This document shows positions 1 through 7,712 of a stretch of 64,000 nt of DNA, piece after piece; positions within the stretch are counted from its first letter, which is position 1, and every line of letters begins with the position of its first letter. The stretch is from Mesorhizobium ventifaucium (GTDB taxonomy: Bacteria > Pseudomonadota > Alphaproteobacteria > Rhizobiales > Rhizobiaceae). The notes beneath the pieces are model-generated. The model did not search any database and was not told the DNA's origin. It saw only the letters and a program-made list of their open reading frames with translations. Position numbers and translations under genes: made by a program. The DNA lies in assembly GCF_935822925.1 (NCBI RefSeq), contig NZ_CAKXZS010000034.1, forward strand, positions 1-64,000. Direction: 5' to 3'.

Positions 1-731
1 AACCTGAGCGTCCGACGCTCTAGGTGTTCGAACTTGAGGTGCTGCCAGCTTCTGAATCAACGCCAGGAAGCTTCCCTCCGCGCGAAGCTGGCAGTCAGAT
101 CGCGAGAGCAGCCCAAACGACAGTCGGCGCCGGGATTTCTCCCAGCGCCTCCCTGTCAGATCAGGACACGGTCGCGGCAGCAACTTCCGTAAAGACGTCG
201 CGCGATGCCGGCCTTGATGTTGACGGTCCTGCCAGCCGCCGCCCGAGGGCAGCGTCCGTTCTGGACCTCGCCAGTCTCCACCCTTGCGAGCTTCGGCCAG
301 CGCCATCGAAGGTTTTGCCGTCCTTCATGGCAGCATCGGTCCGCCGTAGGCGTTCGCACGCTTTCCGCGGCCCCGTAGGTCTCGGTCCTCAAAACAGGCA
401 AGCCTGCCTTCGTTCGGGGCCGTACGGGCCTCAGGAAATCTGCCGTTTCGCTTTGCCTTTCGGCTTGGCAATCGGTAGCCGCCTGAGATGGGTTTAATCT
501 ACGCCGAGTAAGCGTTTGGCGAAACGGCTGCGAGCCTGTGGATAGCGGGATTATCGGGGACCAGGGCCTGCATCGGAGCGTTTTTTGACGGGATGCGGGG
601 CGGCACACGCCCAATCTGCGGCGAGCCGCAGGATCACACATTCTGCCCTTGCCCCACACTGCGCCGCGGGCTTCAATGCCGGCGAAGGATTTTAGGACAG
701 CAGTGTCGTTGCTGTCCCGGGGAGGACATTC
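1..731. other. Intergenic, no supportable gene
   Basis: No reading frame here has recognisable protein character. Long open frames on both strands are low-information, Arg/Pro/Ala-rich translations of GC-rich DNA. An 11-bp perfect inverted repeat (positions 42-52 and 84-94) could fold into a hairpin. A strong Shine-Dalgarno sequence (GGAGG) at the right edge belongs to the next gene. Confidence 0.6.
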
Positions 732-1670
732 TTGAAGGTCGGGGTGGTTCTCAATCCGATTGCCGGCGGCGGCTGGCTCAAGCGGCATTGGCCCGAGGCC
801 AGCGCTTCGCTTAGGCAACATTTCGGCGATTTCGAGATGCGCGAGACGCAGGCGACCGGCGATGCCGAACGCCTGGCGCTGGTCCTTGCCGCCAGCGGCT
901 TCGACCTGGTGATCGCGGCGGGCGGCGACGGCACCGCCAGCGAAGTCGCCGACGGGCTGCTGCAGGCGTTTGCGGAAACCGGCCGGACGGCCGAGCTCGG
1001 CCTGCTGCCTTGCGGCGCCGGCATCGATTTCGCCCGCGGGCTCGGCCTGTCTGGCGAGGTCGACCTGACGCTGAAGCGCATCGCCGGTGCCACGGCCCGC
1101 AAGGTCGATGCCGGCCGCATCTCCTATGTCGACGATCATGGCGCGCTGGCCAGCCGCCATTTCATCAACATCGCCAGCCTCGGTCTGTCGGGCGCCACCG
1201 ACCGCGCGGTCAACGCCGACAAGCGCAAGGGCAATGTGTCGGCCAAGGCGCTGTTCTACTGGCGCACCGTGTGGGAATTCATGCGCTACCGGTTCCAGGA
1301 CGTCGTGATCACCGTCGACGACGGCGTCCCGATCGAGGCGCGCGTGGCGCTGGTGGCGGTGGCCAACGGAAGATTCTTCGGCGCCGGCATGATGATCGCG
1401 CCCGATGCCGAACTGGACGACGGGCAGTTCGACATCGTCATCCTGCGCGCGGCTGGCAAGCTGAAGCTGATCTGGGATATCCGTCTGCTCTATGGCGGCC
1501 GGCATCGCAACCACCCGGCGATCACCATTTTGCGCGGCAGGAAAGTCGTTGTCGAACCGCTGGGCGATGTGCAAAAGAACGGCGCCCCGGTCGACATAGA
1601 CGGCGAGTCGCCGGGGCGTATACCGGCAACCTTCGAGATCCTGCCCGGCGCGCTGACGCTGAGGTATTGA
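732..1670 (+). CDS. Diacylglycerol kinase family lipid kinase
   Basis: Predicted lipid kinase of the DAGK catalytic (YegS/DgkB-like) family, which phosphorylates diacylglycerol or a related lipid at the cytoplasmic membrane face. The 312-residue product has the N-terminal nucleotide-binding motif NPIAGGG (residues 8-14), the hallmark GGDGT (64-68), and PCGAGIDFAR near 93-102 in place of the usual P-x-G-T-x-N-D-x-A. Length is normal for the family. The chosen TTG start is preceded by GGAGG at good spacing, and the N-terminus begins directly with the family's first beta strand. It stands alone, with a convergent gene downstream. Which lipid is the substrate cannot be told from sequence. Confidence 0.9.
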   Translation: MKVGVVLNPIAGGGWLKRHWPEASASLRQHFGDFEMRETQATGDAERLALVLAASGFDLVIAAGGDGTASEVADGLLQAFAETGRTAELGLLPCGAGIDFARGLGLSGEVDLTLKRIAGATARKVDAGRISYVDDHGALASRHFINIASLGLSGATDRAVNADKRKGNVSAKALFYWRTVWEFMRYRFQDVVITVDDGVPIEARVALVAVANGRFFGAGMMIAPDAELDDGQFDIVILRAAGKLKLIWDIRLLYGGRHRNHPAITILRGRKVVVEPLGDVQKNGAPVDIDGESPGRIPATFEILPGALTLRY

Positions 1671-1821
1671 ATCAAGGTGTTGAGACTTTGGTTCCGGTCG
1701 CTTCGATCGTGATTCCGGCGATCAAGCCAATATGCTGGAATCGCGTGACAATTACCTGATGGCTGAGATCGAGCTTGGCTGTGAACCCGGTGACCGATGA
1801 ACGCGTGGCTCTCGCGCGCGC

Positions 1822-3033
1822 TCACGGCACCAACGGCGTCTGCATCATCTGCAGATGCAGGTCCGTGCCGGTCCAGGGATATGCCTCGCAGACGGCTTCG
1901 TCGAGCTCGACGCCGAGGCCTGGCTCTTTCGATGGAATGACGTTGCCGTCCTGCCATTCGATCTTCTTCTTCAGCAGCTTCTCGTGAAAGCCGTCCCATT
2001 GCTTCAGCGATTCCAGGATGAGGAAGTTGGGCAAGGTCACGGCAAGCTGGATGTTGGCCGCACCGACGATCGGCCCGCAATAGCAGTGCGGGGCGATCTG
2101 GATGTGATAGGCCTCGGCCATGGCGGCGATCTTCTTGGTTTCGAGAATGCCGCCGGACCGGCCAAGGTCGGGCTGCAGAATGGTCGCGGCGCGGTTCTCG
2201 ATGACGCGGGCGAATTCGAATTTGGTCGTCAGCCGTTCGCCGGTGGCGATCGGGATCGACGTGCCGCGCGCCACTTGGCCCATCACTTCGGGCATATCGG
2301 GCGGAACCGGCTCCTCGAACCACAGCGGGTCGTAACGTTCGATGGCGCGTGCCATGCGCAGCGCGCCCGATGCGGTGAACTGGCCATGCGTGCCGAACAG
2401 GATGTCGGCCCTTGTGCCGACCGCCTCGCGGATCGCCTTGATCATGCGGGCGGAGAGATCGATGTCGACGAGACGCGGCTGGTGACCGTCAAAGGCGGTG
2501 TAGGGGCCGGCCGGATCGAGCTTGACGGCATTAAAACCCTGCTCGACATATTCGAGCGCGCATTCGGCCGCCAGGTCGGGGTCGTTGTAGACGTTCTTGC
2601 CGCGGGCGTCTTCCGAATGGACGCTGCCGCTGTGCGGATAGAGGTAAGTATAGGAACGCAGCGTTTCGTTAACCTGCCCGCCGAGCAGCTTGTAGACCGG
2701 CTTGCCGGCCTCCTTGCCGATGATGTCCCAGCAGGCGATTTCGAGCGCCGAAAAACAGCCCATGCCGGACACGTCGGGGCGCTGGGTGAAGCCCGACGAA
2801 TAGGCGCGGCGGAAGAAGTTCTCGATGTCGTGCGGATCGCGGCCGATGAGATAGCGTTCGGCCATGTCCTCGATCATTTTCGCGGTGACGTGGGCGGAGA
2901 AGGTGGCGTTGTAGGCCTCGCCATAGCCGACGACGCAGCCGTCGGTGGTGAGCTTGACGAAGATGAAATACTTGCCGCCGATACCGGGCGGCGGATTGCC
3001 GACCACCCAGGTTTTTACGTCGGTGATTTTCAT
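1822..3033 (-). CDS. Mandelate racemase/muconate lactonizing enzyme family protein (probable sugar-acid dehydratase)
   Basis: Enolase-superfamily enzyme of 403 residues, probably dehydrating an aldonate-type sugar acid. The capping domain (residues 1-125) begins MKITDVKTWVV. The barrel carries the WFEEP and ATGER metal-ligand motifs and an APHCYCGP motif late in the barrel. Where many dehydratases have Asp-x-His-Gly as first ligand, this protein reads GTHGQ, so the first metal ligand is atypical. The ATG at 3033 is chosen over an in-frame upstream start because GGAGGA lies just upstream and because the upstream gene's TGA overlaps it (ATGA), indicating translational coupling with the GMC oxidoreductase. 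Together they suggest a short catabolic operon for a polyol or sugar acid; the substrate is unknown. Confidence 0.85.
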   Translation of the reverse strand: MKITDVKTWVVGNPPPGIGGKYFIFVKLTTDGCVVGYGEAYNATFSAHVTAKMIEDMAERYLIGRDPHDIENFFRRAYSSGFTQRPDVSGMGCFSALEIACWDIIGKEAGKPVYKLLGGQVNETLRSYTYLYPHSGSVHSEDARGKNVYNDPDLAAECALEYVEQGFNAVKLDPAGPYTAFDGHQPRLVDIDLSARMIKAIREAVGTRADILFGTHGQFTASGALRMARAIERYDPLWFEEPVPPDMPEVMGQVARGTSIPIATGERLTTKFEFARVIENRAATILQPDLGRSGGILETKKIAAMAEAYHIQIAPHCYCGPIVGAANIQLAVTLPNFLILESLKQWDGFHEKLLKKKIEWQDGNVIPSKEPGLGVELDEAVCEAYPWTGTDLHLQMMQTPLVP

Positions 3034-4646
3034 TTTTGATCCTCCAGAACCAGTTCGGCGCCCTTCCATCCGGTCATGATCGAGGCGGCGTTGGTGTTGC
3101 CGGTGATGTTATCGGGAAAGATCGAGGCGTCGATGACCCGCAAGCCTTCGAGGCCGTGAAGCCGCAGGCGCGGGTCGACGACGGCGGCGGTGGCGTCCGG
3201 TCCCATGCGGCAGGTCGAGACCGGGTGGTAGACGGTGCCCGAGCGTTTCCTGAAATCCTGAATGAGATCCGCGTCGGAGGTGATTGACGGGCCCGGCAAC
3301 ACCTCTTCCTCGATGATATCGACCATCGCCGGCATGGCGGCGATCTTCCGGATGAACTTCACCGCCGCCAGCATTTCGGCGACGTCCGGTTCGGTCGAAA
3401 AGGCGTTGGCGACGATCTTCGGGTAATCGCGCGGATTGGCGGAGCGGATCATGATCTCGCCACGGCTCGATGGACGGCAGTTGGACAGGCCGATGGAAAA
3501 GCCCGGCCACGGATCTGGGGTCAGGATCGGGCGCTCGCCGCTCTTCGGAATGACGGTCGAGAACGCCTGGAAATAGAGCTGCATGTTGGGCCGCGAAAGC
3601 GCGGGGTCGGTGCGGAAAAAGCCGCCGGCATTGTTCATCGAGAGCGACAGCGGGCCGGAGCGCATCAGCATGTATTGCATGCCGACCATGAGCTTGCCCC
3701 ACCACGGACGCAGGATCTGGTTTAGCGTCGGCAGCCTGCCCCTGAAGGTGTAGTTGATGCCGACATGGTCCTGCAGGTTTGCCCCGACATTTTTGTTGGC
3801 ATGGACGACGGCAATGCCGAGAGCGCCGAGCAGGGCCGACGGGCCGACCCCGGAAAGCTGCAGCAATTGCGGCGAGTTGATCGAGCCGCCCGACAGGATG
3901 ATCTCGCGGCCGGCGCGGGCGGTTTTCGTCTCACCATTTTGGAGATACTCGATGCCGACGGCGCGCTTGCCCTCGAACAGGATCCTGGTCGCCAGCGCAT
4001 TGATCTCGACGCGGAGGTTTTTGCGCTTCATCGCCGGGCGCAGGAAGGCGCGGGCGGCCGACATGCGGCGGCCGTTTTTGGTGGTGATCTGATAGATGCC
4101 GGCGCCTTCCTGGGAGGCGCCGTTGAAATCCGGGTTGAACGGCAGGCCGGCCTGATTGGCGGCCGCCAGATAGCGCTTGGTCAGCGGATGGACCGAGGTC
4201 GAGCAGTCGGTGATGTGCAGCGGACCGCCAACCGCGCGCCATCGATCGGCGCCGGCCTGATTGTCCTCGATCGCCTTGAAGACGGGCAGCAGGTCGTCGA
4301 AGCCCCAGCCGGGATTGCCCGCGTCACGCCAAGCGTCGAAATCCTCGCGCGCGCCGCGGATCCAGACCATGGCGTTGATCGAGCTAGAGCCGCCGAGCAG
4401 CTTGCCGCGCGGCCAGTGGTCGACATTGCCGGCGAGGCCGGGGTCCGGCTCGGTCTTGTAGTTCCAGTTGACCGCCGGGTCGAAGAAGGTCTTGCCGTAG
4501 CCGAGCGGCATCTGCACGTAAAAACGCCGGTCGGTGCCGCCGGCCTCGAGCACCAGCACCGAAAAGCGGCCCGAGGCCGAAAGTCTTTCGGCCACAACCG
4601 AGCCGGCCGAGCCGGAGCCAACGATGATGAAATCATAGGTCTGCAT
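3030..4646 (-). CDS. GMC family oxidoreductase (choline dehydrogenase-like)
   Basis: FAD-dependent alcohol dehydrogenase/oxidase of 538 residues from the preferred ATG; an upstream TTG would add 11 residues. The N-terminus has the dinucleotide fold FIIVGSGSAG (residues 6-15) followed by the VLEAGG FAD-ribose-binding strand. The GMC signature region reads GGSSSINAMVWIRG. Near the C-terminus HPVSTCRMG holds the catalytic His region and NTNAAS the last conserved Asn. Length matches choline dehydrogenase-like members. It is first in a two-gene unit whose second gene, the enolase-superfamily protein, overlaps by four bases. The inferred role is oxidation of a non-phenolic alcohol or polyol feeding the downstream dehydratase. 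No signal peptide is seen, so it is cytoplasmic or membrane-associated. Confidence 0.88.
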   Translation of the reverse strand: MQTYDFIIVGSGSAGSVVAERLSASGRFSVLVLEAGGTDRRFYVQMPLGYGKTFFDPAVNWNYKTEPDPGLAGNVDHWPRGKLLGGSSSINAMVWIRGAREDFDAWRDAGNPGWGFDDLLPVFKAIEDNQAGADRWRAVGGPLHITDCSTSVHPLTKRYLAAANQAGLPFNPDFNGASQEGAGIYQITTKNGRRMSAARAFLRPAMKRKNLRVEINALATRILFEGKRAVGIEYLQNGETKTARAGREIILSGGSINSPQLLQLSGVGPSALLGALGIAVVHANKNVGANLQDHVGINYTFRGRLPTLNQILRPWWGKLMVGMQYMLMRSGPLSLSMNNAGGFFRTDPALSRPNMQLYFQAFSTVIPKSGERPILTPDPWPGFSIGLSNCRPSSRGEIMIRSANPRDYPKIVANAFSTEPDVAEMLAAVKFIRKIAAMPAMVDIIEEEVLPGPSITSDADLIQDFRKRSGTVYHPVSTCRMGPDATAAVVDPRLRLHGLEGLRVIDASIFPDNITGNTNAASIMTGWKGAELVLEDQK

Positions 4647-4808
4647 GATGGTTGCGGCCGGCTCCGAATTCTCACTCAACCTAGACGCCGCGAGCCGCCG
4701 CGATCACCGGAGCTTCCGGCATCGCCTGTGAAAAAAGCGACCGGCGCTTGGTTTGCATTTGGCGTCCTGCCCGAAGCGGCCTTTGCCTCGTGGCCAAGCG
4801 GTCCAGCA

Positions 4809-5377
4809 TTACACGCCATCATCAACATTTTGCTTGAAATCATAACGCATCATCGGGCGGGATGGCACCCTGCGAGCGACGACCCTGAACCCGGCGCGAG
4901 CGAAGGTGGAGGCGTATCCGCTGCCGGAAGCGCTCGGCGATACGTCTGCATCAAAAGGATAGGCTTCAAGCGCATGGGCGTTTGCGCGCCTTGCAGCGTC
5001 CAGCGCCGCTGCGATCAGGTGAGATGTGATGCCTTGCCGGCGGTATGCTTTTCGCACGTAGAGGCAGGACAGGGACCAGACCGGCGCGTCACCCGCTTGA
5101 GTTGCCACAGCCGATCGAGCCAGGGCACCGCATTTCGCGGCGTCACCTGGCACCACCCGACAGCAGTGTCGCCGTCGAAAGCGAGTACGCCTGGAGGCGG
5201 ACCATGCTCGACGGCTTGCCGGAACGCAGCCTTGTTTTCCTCGCCTGGTCGCTTTCGATAAGAACTGCCGATCCGCCCGTACATGCACCAACAACGACTG
5301 CAGACGGCGCTCTCACCGAACAGCTCCTCGAGTGCGGGCCAAAAATCTGATGTCAGGGGGCGAGAGGTAAGATTCAT
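4809..5377 (-). pseudogene. GNAT family N-acetyltransferase, broken by a frameshift
   Basis: Two overlapping frames together encode one GNAT acetyltransferase. The first frame (from ATG 5377) gives MNLTSRPLTSDFWPALEELF through PWLDRLWQLKRV. The continuation APVWSLSCLYVRKAYRRQG, containing the acetyl-CoA-binding loop (R-R-Q-G-I), lies in another frame. A missing base near 5088-5094, where GTG-GAC appears to have lost one G, joins them exactly. The C-terminal part runs to a TAA at 4809 with a normal GNAT end. This could be a recently inactivated gene or a sequencing error. The original enzyme would acetylate an unknown amine. There is no associated operon. Confidence 0.75.
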
Positions 5378-5495
5378 GTCAGCTGCCTTCCTCAACTCAC
5401 TATGCGCAGTTTAGCACTTTGGCAGTGCGCGTTGACGCATCGGTGCCATCCCGATACGGGATCGGGAGAAGATCGATATCGAGGGGATTTGGCGC

Positions 5496-5891
5496 ATGGT
5501 GCATTACGCGGATGGGCGGCCGATTGGCGATCTGACGCTGAGGACCTTGGCCATGCCTTCGGACGCCAATGCGGCGGGCGACATTTTTGGCGGCTGGGTG
5601 ATGGCGCAAATGGACCTGGCCTGCGGCATCCGCGCCGCCGAGCGCGCCAAAGGCCGCGTGGTGACGGCGGCGGTGAAGGAAATGTCGTTCGCCAAAGCGA
5701 TGAAGATCGGCGACACGCTGTGCATCTATACGCATGTCGAGCGCGTCGGCCGCACCTCGATGACGCTCAAGGTCGAGGCATGGGCGCAGCGCTACCTCTC
5801 CGATCTGATGGAGAAGGTCACCCACGCCGACTTCGTCATGGTGGCGCTGGACGGCGAAGGCAAGCCGAAGGCTGTTCCGGCGGAAAGCTGA
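5496..5891 (+). CDS. Acyl-CoA thioesterase, YciA-like hotdog protein
   Basis: Hotdog-fold acyl-CoA thioesterase of 131 residues, which hydrolyses acyl-CoA to free acid and CoA in the cytoplasm. The motif following TLAMPSDANAAGDIFGGWV (residues 18-36) is the hallmark of YciA/BACH-type enzymes: the conserved N-A-x-G-D-I-F-G-G helix start with the catalytic Asp. Length is typical. The ATG at 5496 has GAGGGG nine bases upstream. It stands alone between a broken acetyltransferase on the other strand and a gene-poor stretch. The chain-length preference is not visible in the sequence. Confidence 0.9.
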   Translation: MVHYADGRPIGDLTLRTLAMPSDANAAGDIFGGWVMAQMDLACGIRAAERAKGRVVTAAVKEMSFAKAMKIGDTLCIYTHVERVGRTSMTLKVEAWAQRYLSDLMEKVTHADFVMVALDGEGKPKAVPAES

Positions 5892-6393
5892 CCGGCTGGA
5901 TGCAATCAAACGGCAACGCCGCTGCCACGCTCTCGCAAGGAGACGGGATCAGCGATGCTGTGCGATGCTTTTCATATTCGCGTTCGCACATTTTCGTGAC
6001 CATGTTTGGCAGGCATGGGGAAAAGACAATGCGTCAACGATTGCTGAACGGCGCATTGGCAGGCGTGCTTGCAGCCTTGTTCTGCCTGATGGCCGCGACC
6101 GCCTGAGCGAGGTCAAACGAGACGAGGCTGCAGCCAGTTGCGGCTCCGAAAACCGCACCCTCAAGCGGCAAGTGCGCCAGGTGCGAAATCTGCCTGCGAC
6201 GACGTAGACGCCGGCGCGAGAACCGTGAGCAATTGCGGCAAAGGGGGCGGCCTGCGCCATCGACAGCAAGGTGGTAAATCGGATCCCGAAATCGAAGTGG
6301 AGTCGGAACCCTCTGCGGGCCGGAACGCAGATGCAGCCGTAGAATTCGTCTACGTTACGCGCCGTGCGCAAACACCCTTGCGGCGCAAGAGTT
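5892..6393. other. Gene-poor stretch with a possible 25-codon ORF
   Basis: About 500 bases without a convincing gene. A short frame at 6029-6106 begins MRQRLLNGALAGVLAALF and stops after 25 codons. It looks like a signal peptide or small membrane peptide with nothing following, so it may be the remains of an exported protein. No terminator or repeat was recognised. Confidence 0.4.
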
Positions 6394-6801
6394 TCAGGCA
6401 TGAATCTCGTCGAACCTCGCGCGCGCGGCCTTGACCCGCTCGGTGTTCTTGCGCGCCCATTCGCCGAGCGCGCCGACCGGCACAAGCAGCTCGTAGCCAA
6501 GGTCGGTCAGCTCATAGTCGACGCGCGGCGGAATGGTCGGAAACACGGTGCGGGTGACGAAGCCGTCGCGCTCCAGCCCGCGCAATGTGGTGGTCAGCAT
6601 CTTTTGCGAAATGCCGCCGACGGCACTGCGCAATTCGTTGAAGCGCAACGGCCCGTCACCGAGCTTGCCGACGACGAGCACGGTCCATTTGTCGCCGACG
6701 CGCTGCAGGATTTCCGAGATGGCGCGGCAGTCCTCGGTGCGGTGCGGGTGCCTTGGTATCAAAAAGGTGCCTCCTTGCGCCTCGTCGGCGCAGTCACTCA
6801 T
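6394..6801 (-). CDS. HxlR family winged-helix transcriptional regulator
   Basis: A 135-residue DNA-binding regulator of the HxlR type. The winged helix runs from ISEILQRVGDKWTVLVVGKL through RFNELRSAVGGISQKMLTTT to LRGLERDGFVTRTVFPTIPP, then VDYELTDLG, all in the standard family order. ATG 6801 is used because the family N-terminus is short; the longer upstream open frame crosses a divergent gene and is not coding. It is divergent from an NAD(P)H-dependent FMN reductase 54 bases away. The intergenic gap holds a perfect palindrome that is a likely operator for both genes. HxlR members often respond to electrophiles or quinones, which fits a reductase as target, but the inducer here is inferred only. 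Confidence 0.92.
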   Translation of the reverse strand: MSDCADEAQGGTFLIPRHPHRTEDCRAISEILQRVGDKWTVLVVGKLGDGPLRFNELRSAVGGISQKMLTTTLRGLERDGFVTRTVFPTIPPRVDYELTDLGYELLVPVGALGEWARKNTERVKAARARFDEIHA

Positions 6802-6809
6802 ATAGCTCA

Positions 6810-6826
6810 GGTATCTAAACGATACC
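6810..6826. promoter_or_regulatory. Palindromic operator between hxlR-type gene and FMN reductase
   Basis: GGTATC-N5-GATACC is a perfect 6-bp inverted repeat in the 54-bp divergent gap. Its place just upstream of both start codons suggests it is the binding site for the HxlR-type protein, giving autoregulation and control of the reductase. Confidence 0.6.
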
Positions 6827-6855
6827 AGAAATTCGCCTGAAGGAGAGCCTCCCAA

Positions 6856-7461
6856 ATGTCCAAACCCAAAATCGCCATTGTCGTCGGTTCGACCCGCGCC
6901 GCACGCTTCGCCGACGTTCCGACCCAGTGGATCGCCAAGATCGCCAGGTCGCATGCCGACATCGACGTGGAAGTGGTCGACCTGCGCGACTTCCCGCTGC
7001 CGTTCTTCGACGAGGTCGCTTCGTCCGCCTGGGCGCCGTCGCAGAATGAAGTGGCAAAGCGCTGGCAGAAGAAGGTCGCCGAGTTCGACGGCTTCATCTT
7101 CACCGCCGCCGAATACAATCATGGCCCGACCGCCGTGCTGAAGAACGCGATCGACTACGCCGCCAATGAATGGAACAAGAAGCCGGCCGGCTTCGTCGGC
7201 TATGGCAGCGTCGGCGGCGCGCGTGCCGTCGAGCAGCTCAGATTGCATGCCGTCGAGCTGCAGATGGCGCCGGTCAAGTCGGCAGTCCATATTGCCTGGG
7301 CCGATTTCCTCGCCGTCAGGCAAGGTGAAAAGAAGCTCGAGGAGCTCGAGCACCTGAACCAGGCGGCGGCCGCACTGGTCAACGACGTTGCATGGTGGGC
7401 CAAAGTGCTGAAGGCGGCGCGTCAGGCCGACGCGGTGGCCGAAGAAGTCAAGGCGGCCTGA
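6856..7461 (+). CDS. NAD(P)H-dependent FMN reductase family protein
   Basis: Flavodoxin-fold reductase of 201 residues; members reduce FMN, quinones, azo compounds or chromate with NAD(P)H. The sequence starts MSKPKIAIVVGSTRAARFAD, with the phosphate-binding GSTR loop (residues 11-14). It continues to AAEYNHGPTAVLKNAIDY, the E-Y-N flavin-contact motif near residue 83, and FVGYGSVGGARAVEQLR in the C-terminal half. Length is typical. The start is supported by an AAGGAG sequence upstream. It is divergent from the HxlR regulator, which probably controls it. The physiological substrate is not determinable; quinone or electrophile detoxification is the best guess. Confidence 0.9.
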   Translation: MSKPKIAIVVGSTRAARFADVPTQWIAKIARSHADIDVEVVDLRDFPLPFFDEVASSAWAPSQNEVAKRWQKKVAEFDGFIFTAAEYNHGPTAVLKNAIDYAANEWNKKPAGFVGYGSVGGARAVEQLRLHAVELQMAPVKSAVHIAWADFLAVRQGEKKLEELEHLNQAAAALVNDVAWWAKVLKAARQADAVAEEVKAA

Positions 7462-7712
7462 ACCGCAGGCCAGAACAATCCTCCCAAGGATTCCGGGGCG
7501 GCGCTTGCGTCCCCAAGTATTTCCCCTCCAATTATGGTTGTAGGAATTTGGCTGAGCGACAAACAGCGTGGTCGCATCTGAGCGGGATCGTGTGATGCCG
7601 GAGAACTCAGGCAAACTAGATCCGCCCATTCGCAGAAGCGGCCGAAAATGCTTTTATGCCAATCTGCAACAGGTTACATTTCGCCCCATTAACGTGGAAG
7701 TCAGGATTAAAA

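Noticed and set aside
156-1574. 472-codon open frame opposite the lipid kinase
   Set aside because: It is antisense to a clear kinase gene. Its translation is low-complexity (Arg/Ala/Asp-rich) with no motif and it reads through the regulatory gap, typical of GC-rich mirror frames.
4809-5377. Programmed frameshifting in the GNAT gene
   Set aside because: No slippery heptamer or downstream pseudoknot is apparent at the junction; a simple one-base deletion explains the two frames.
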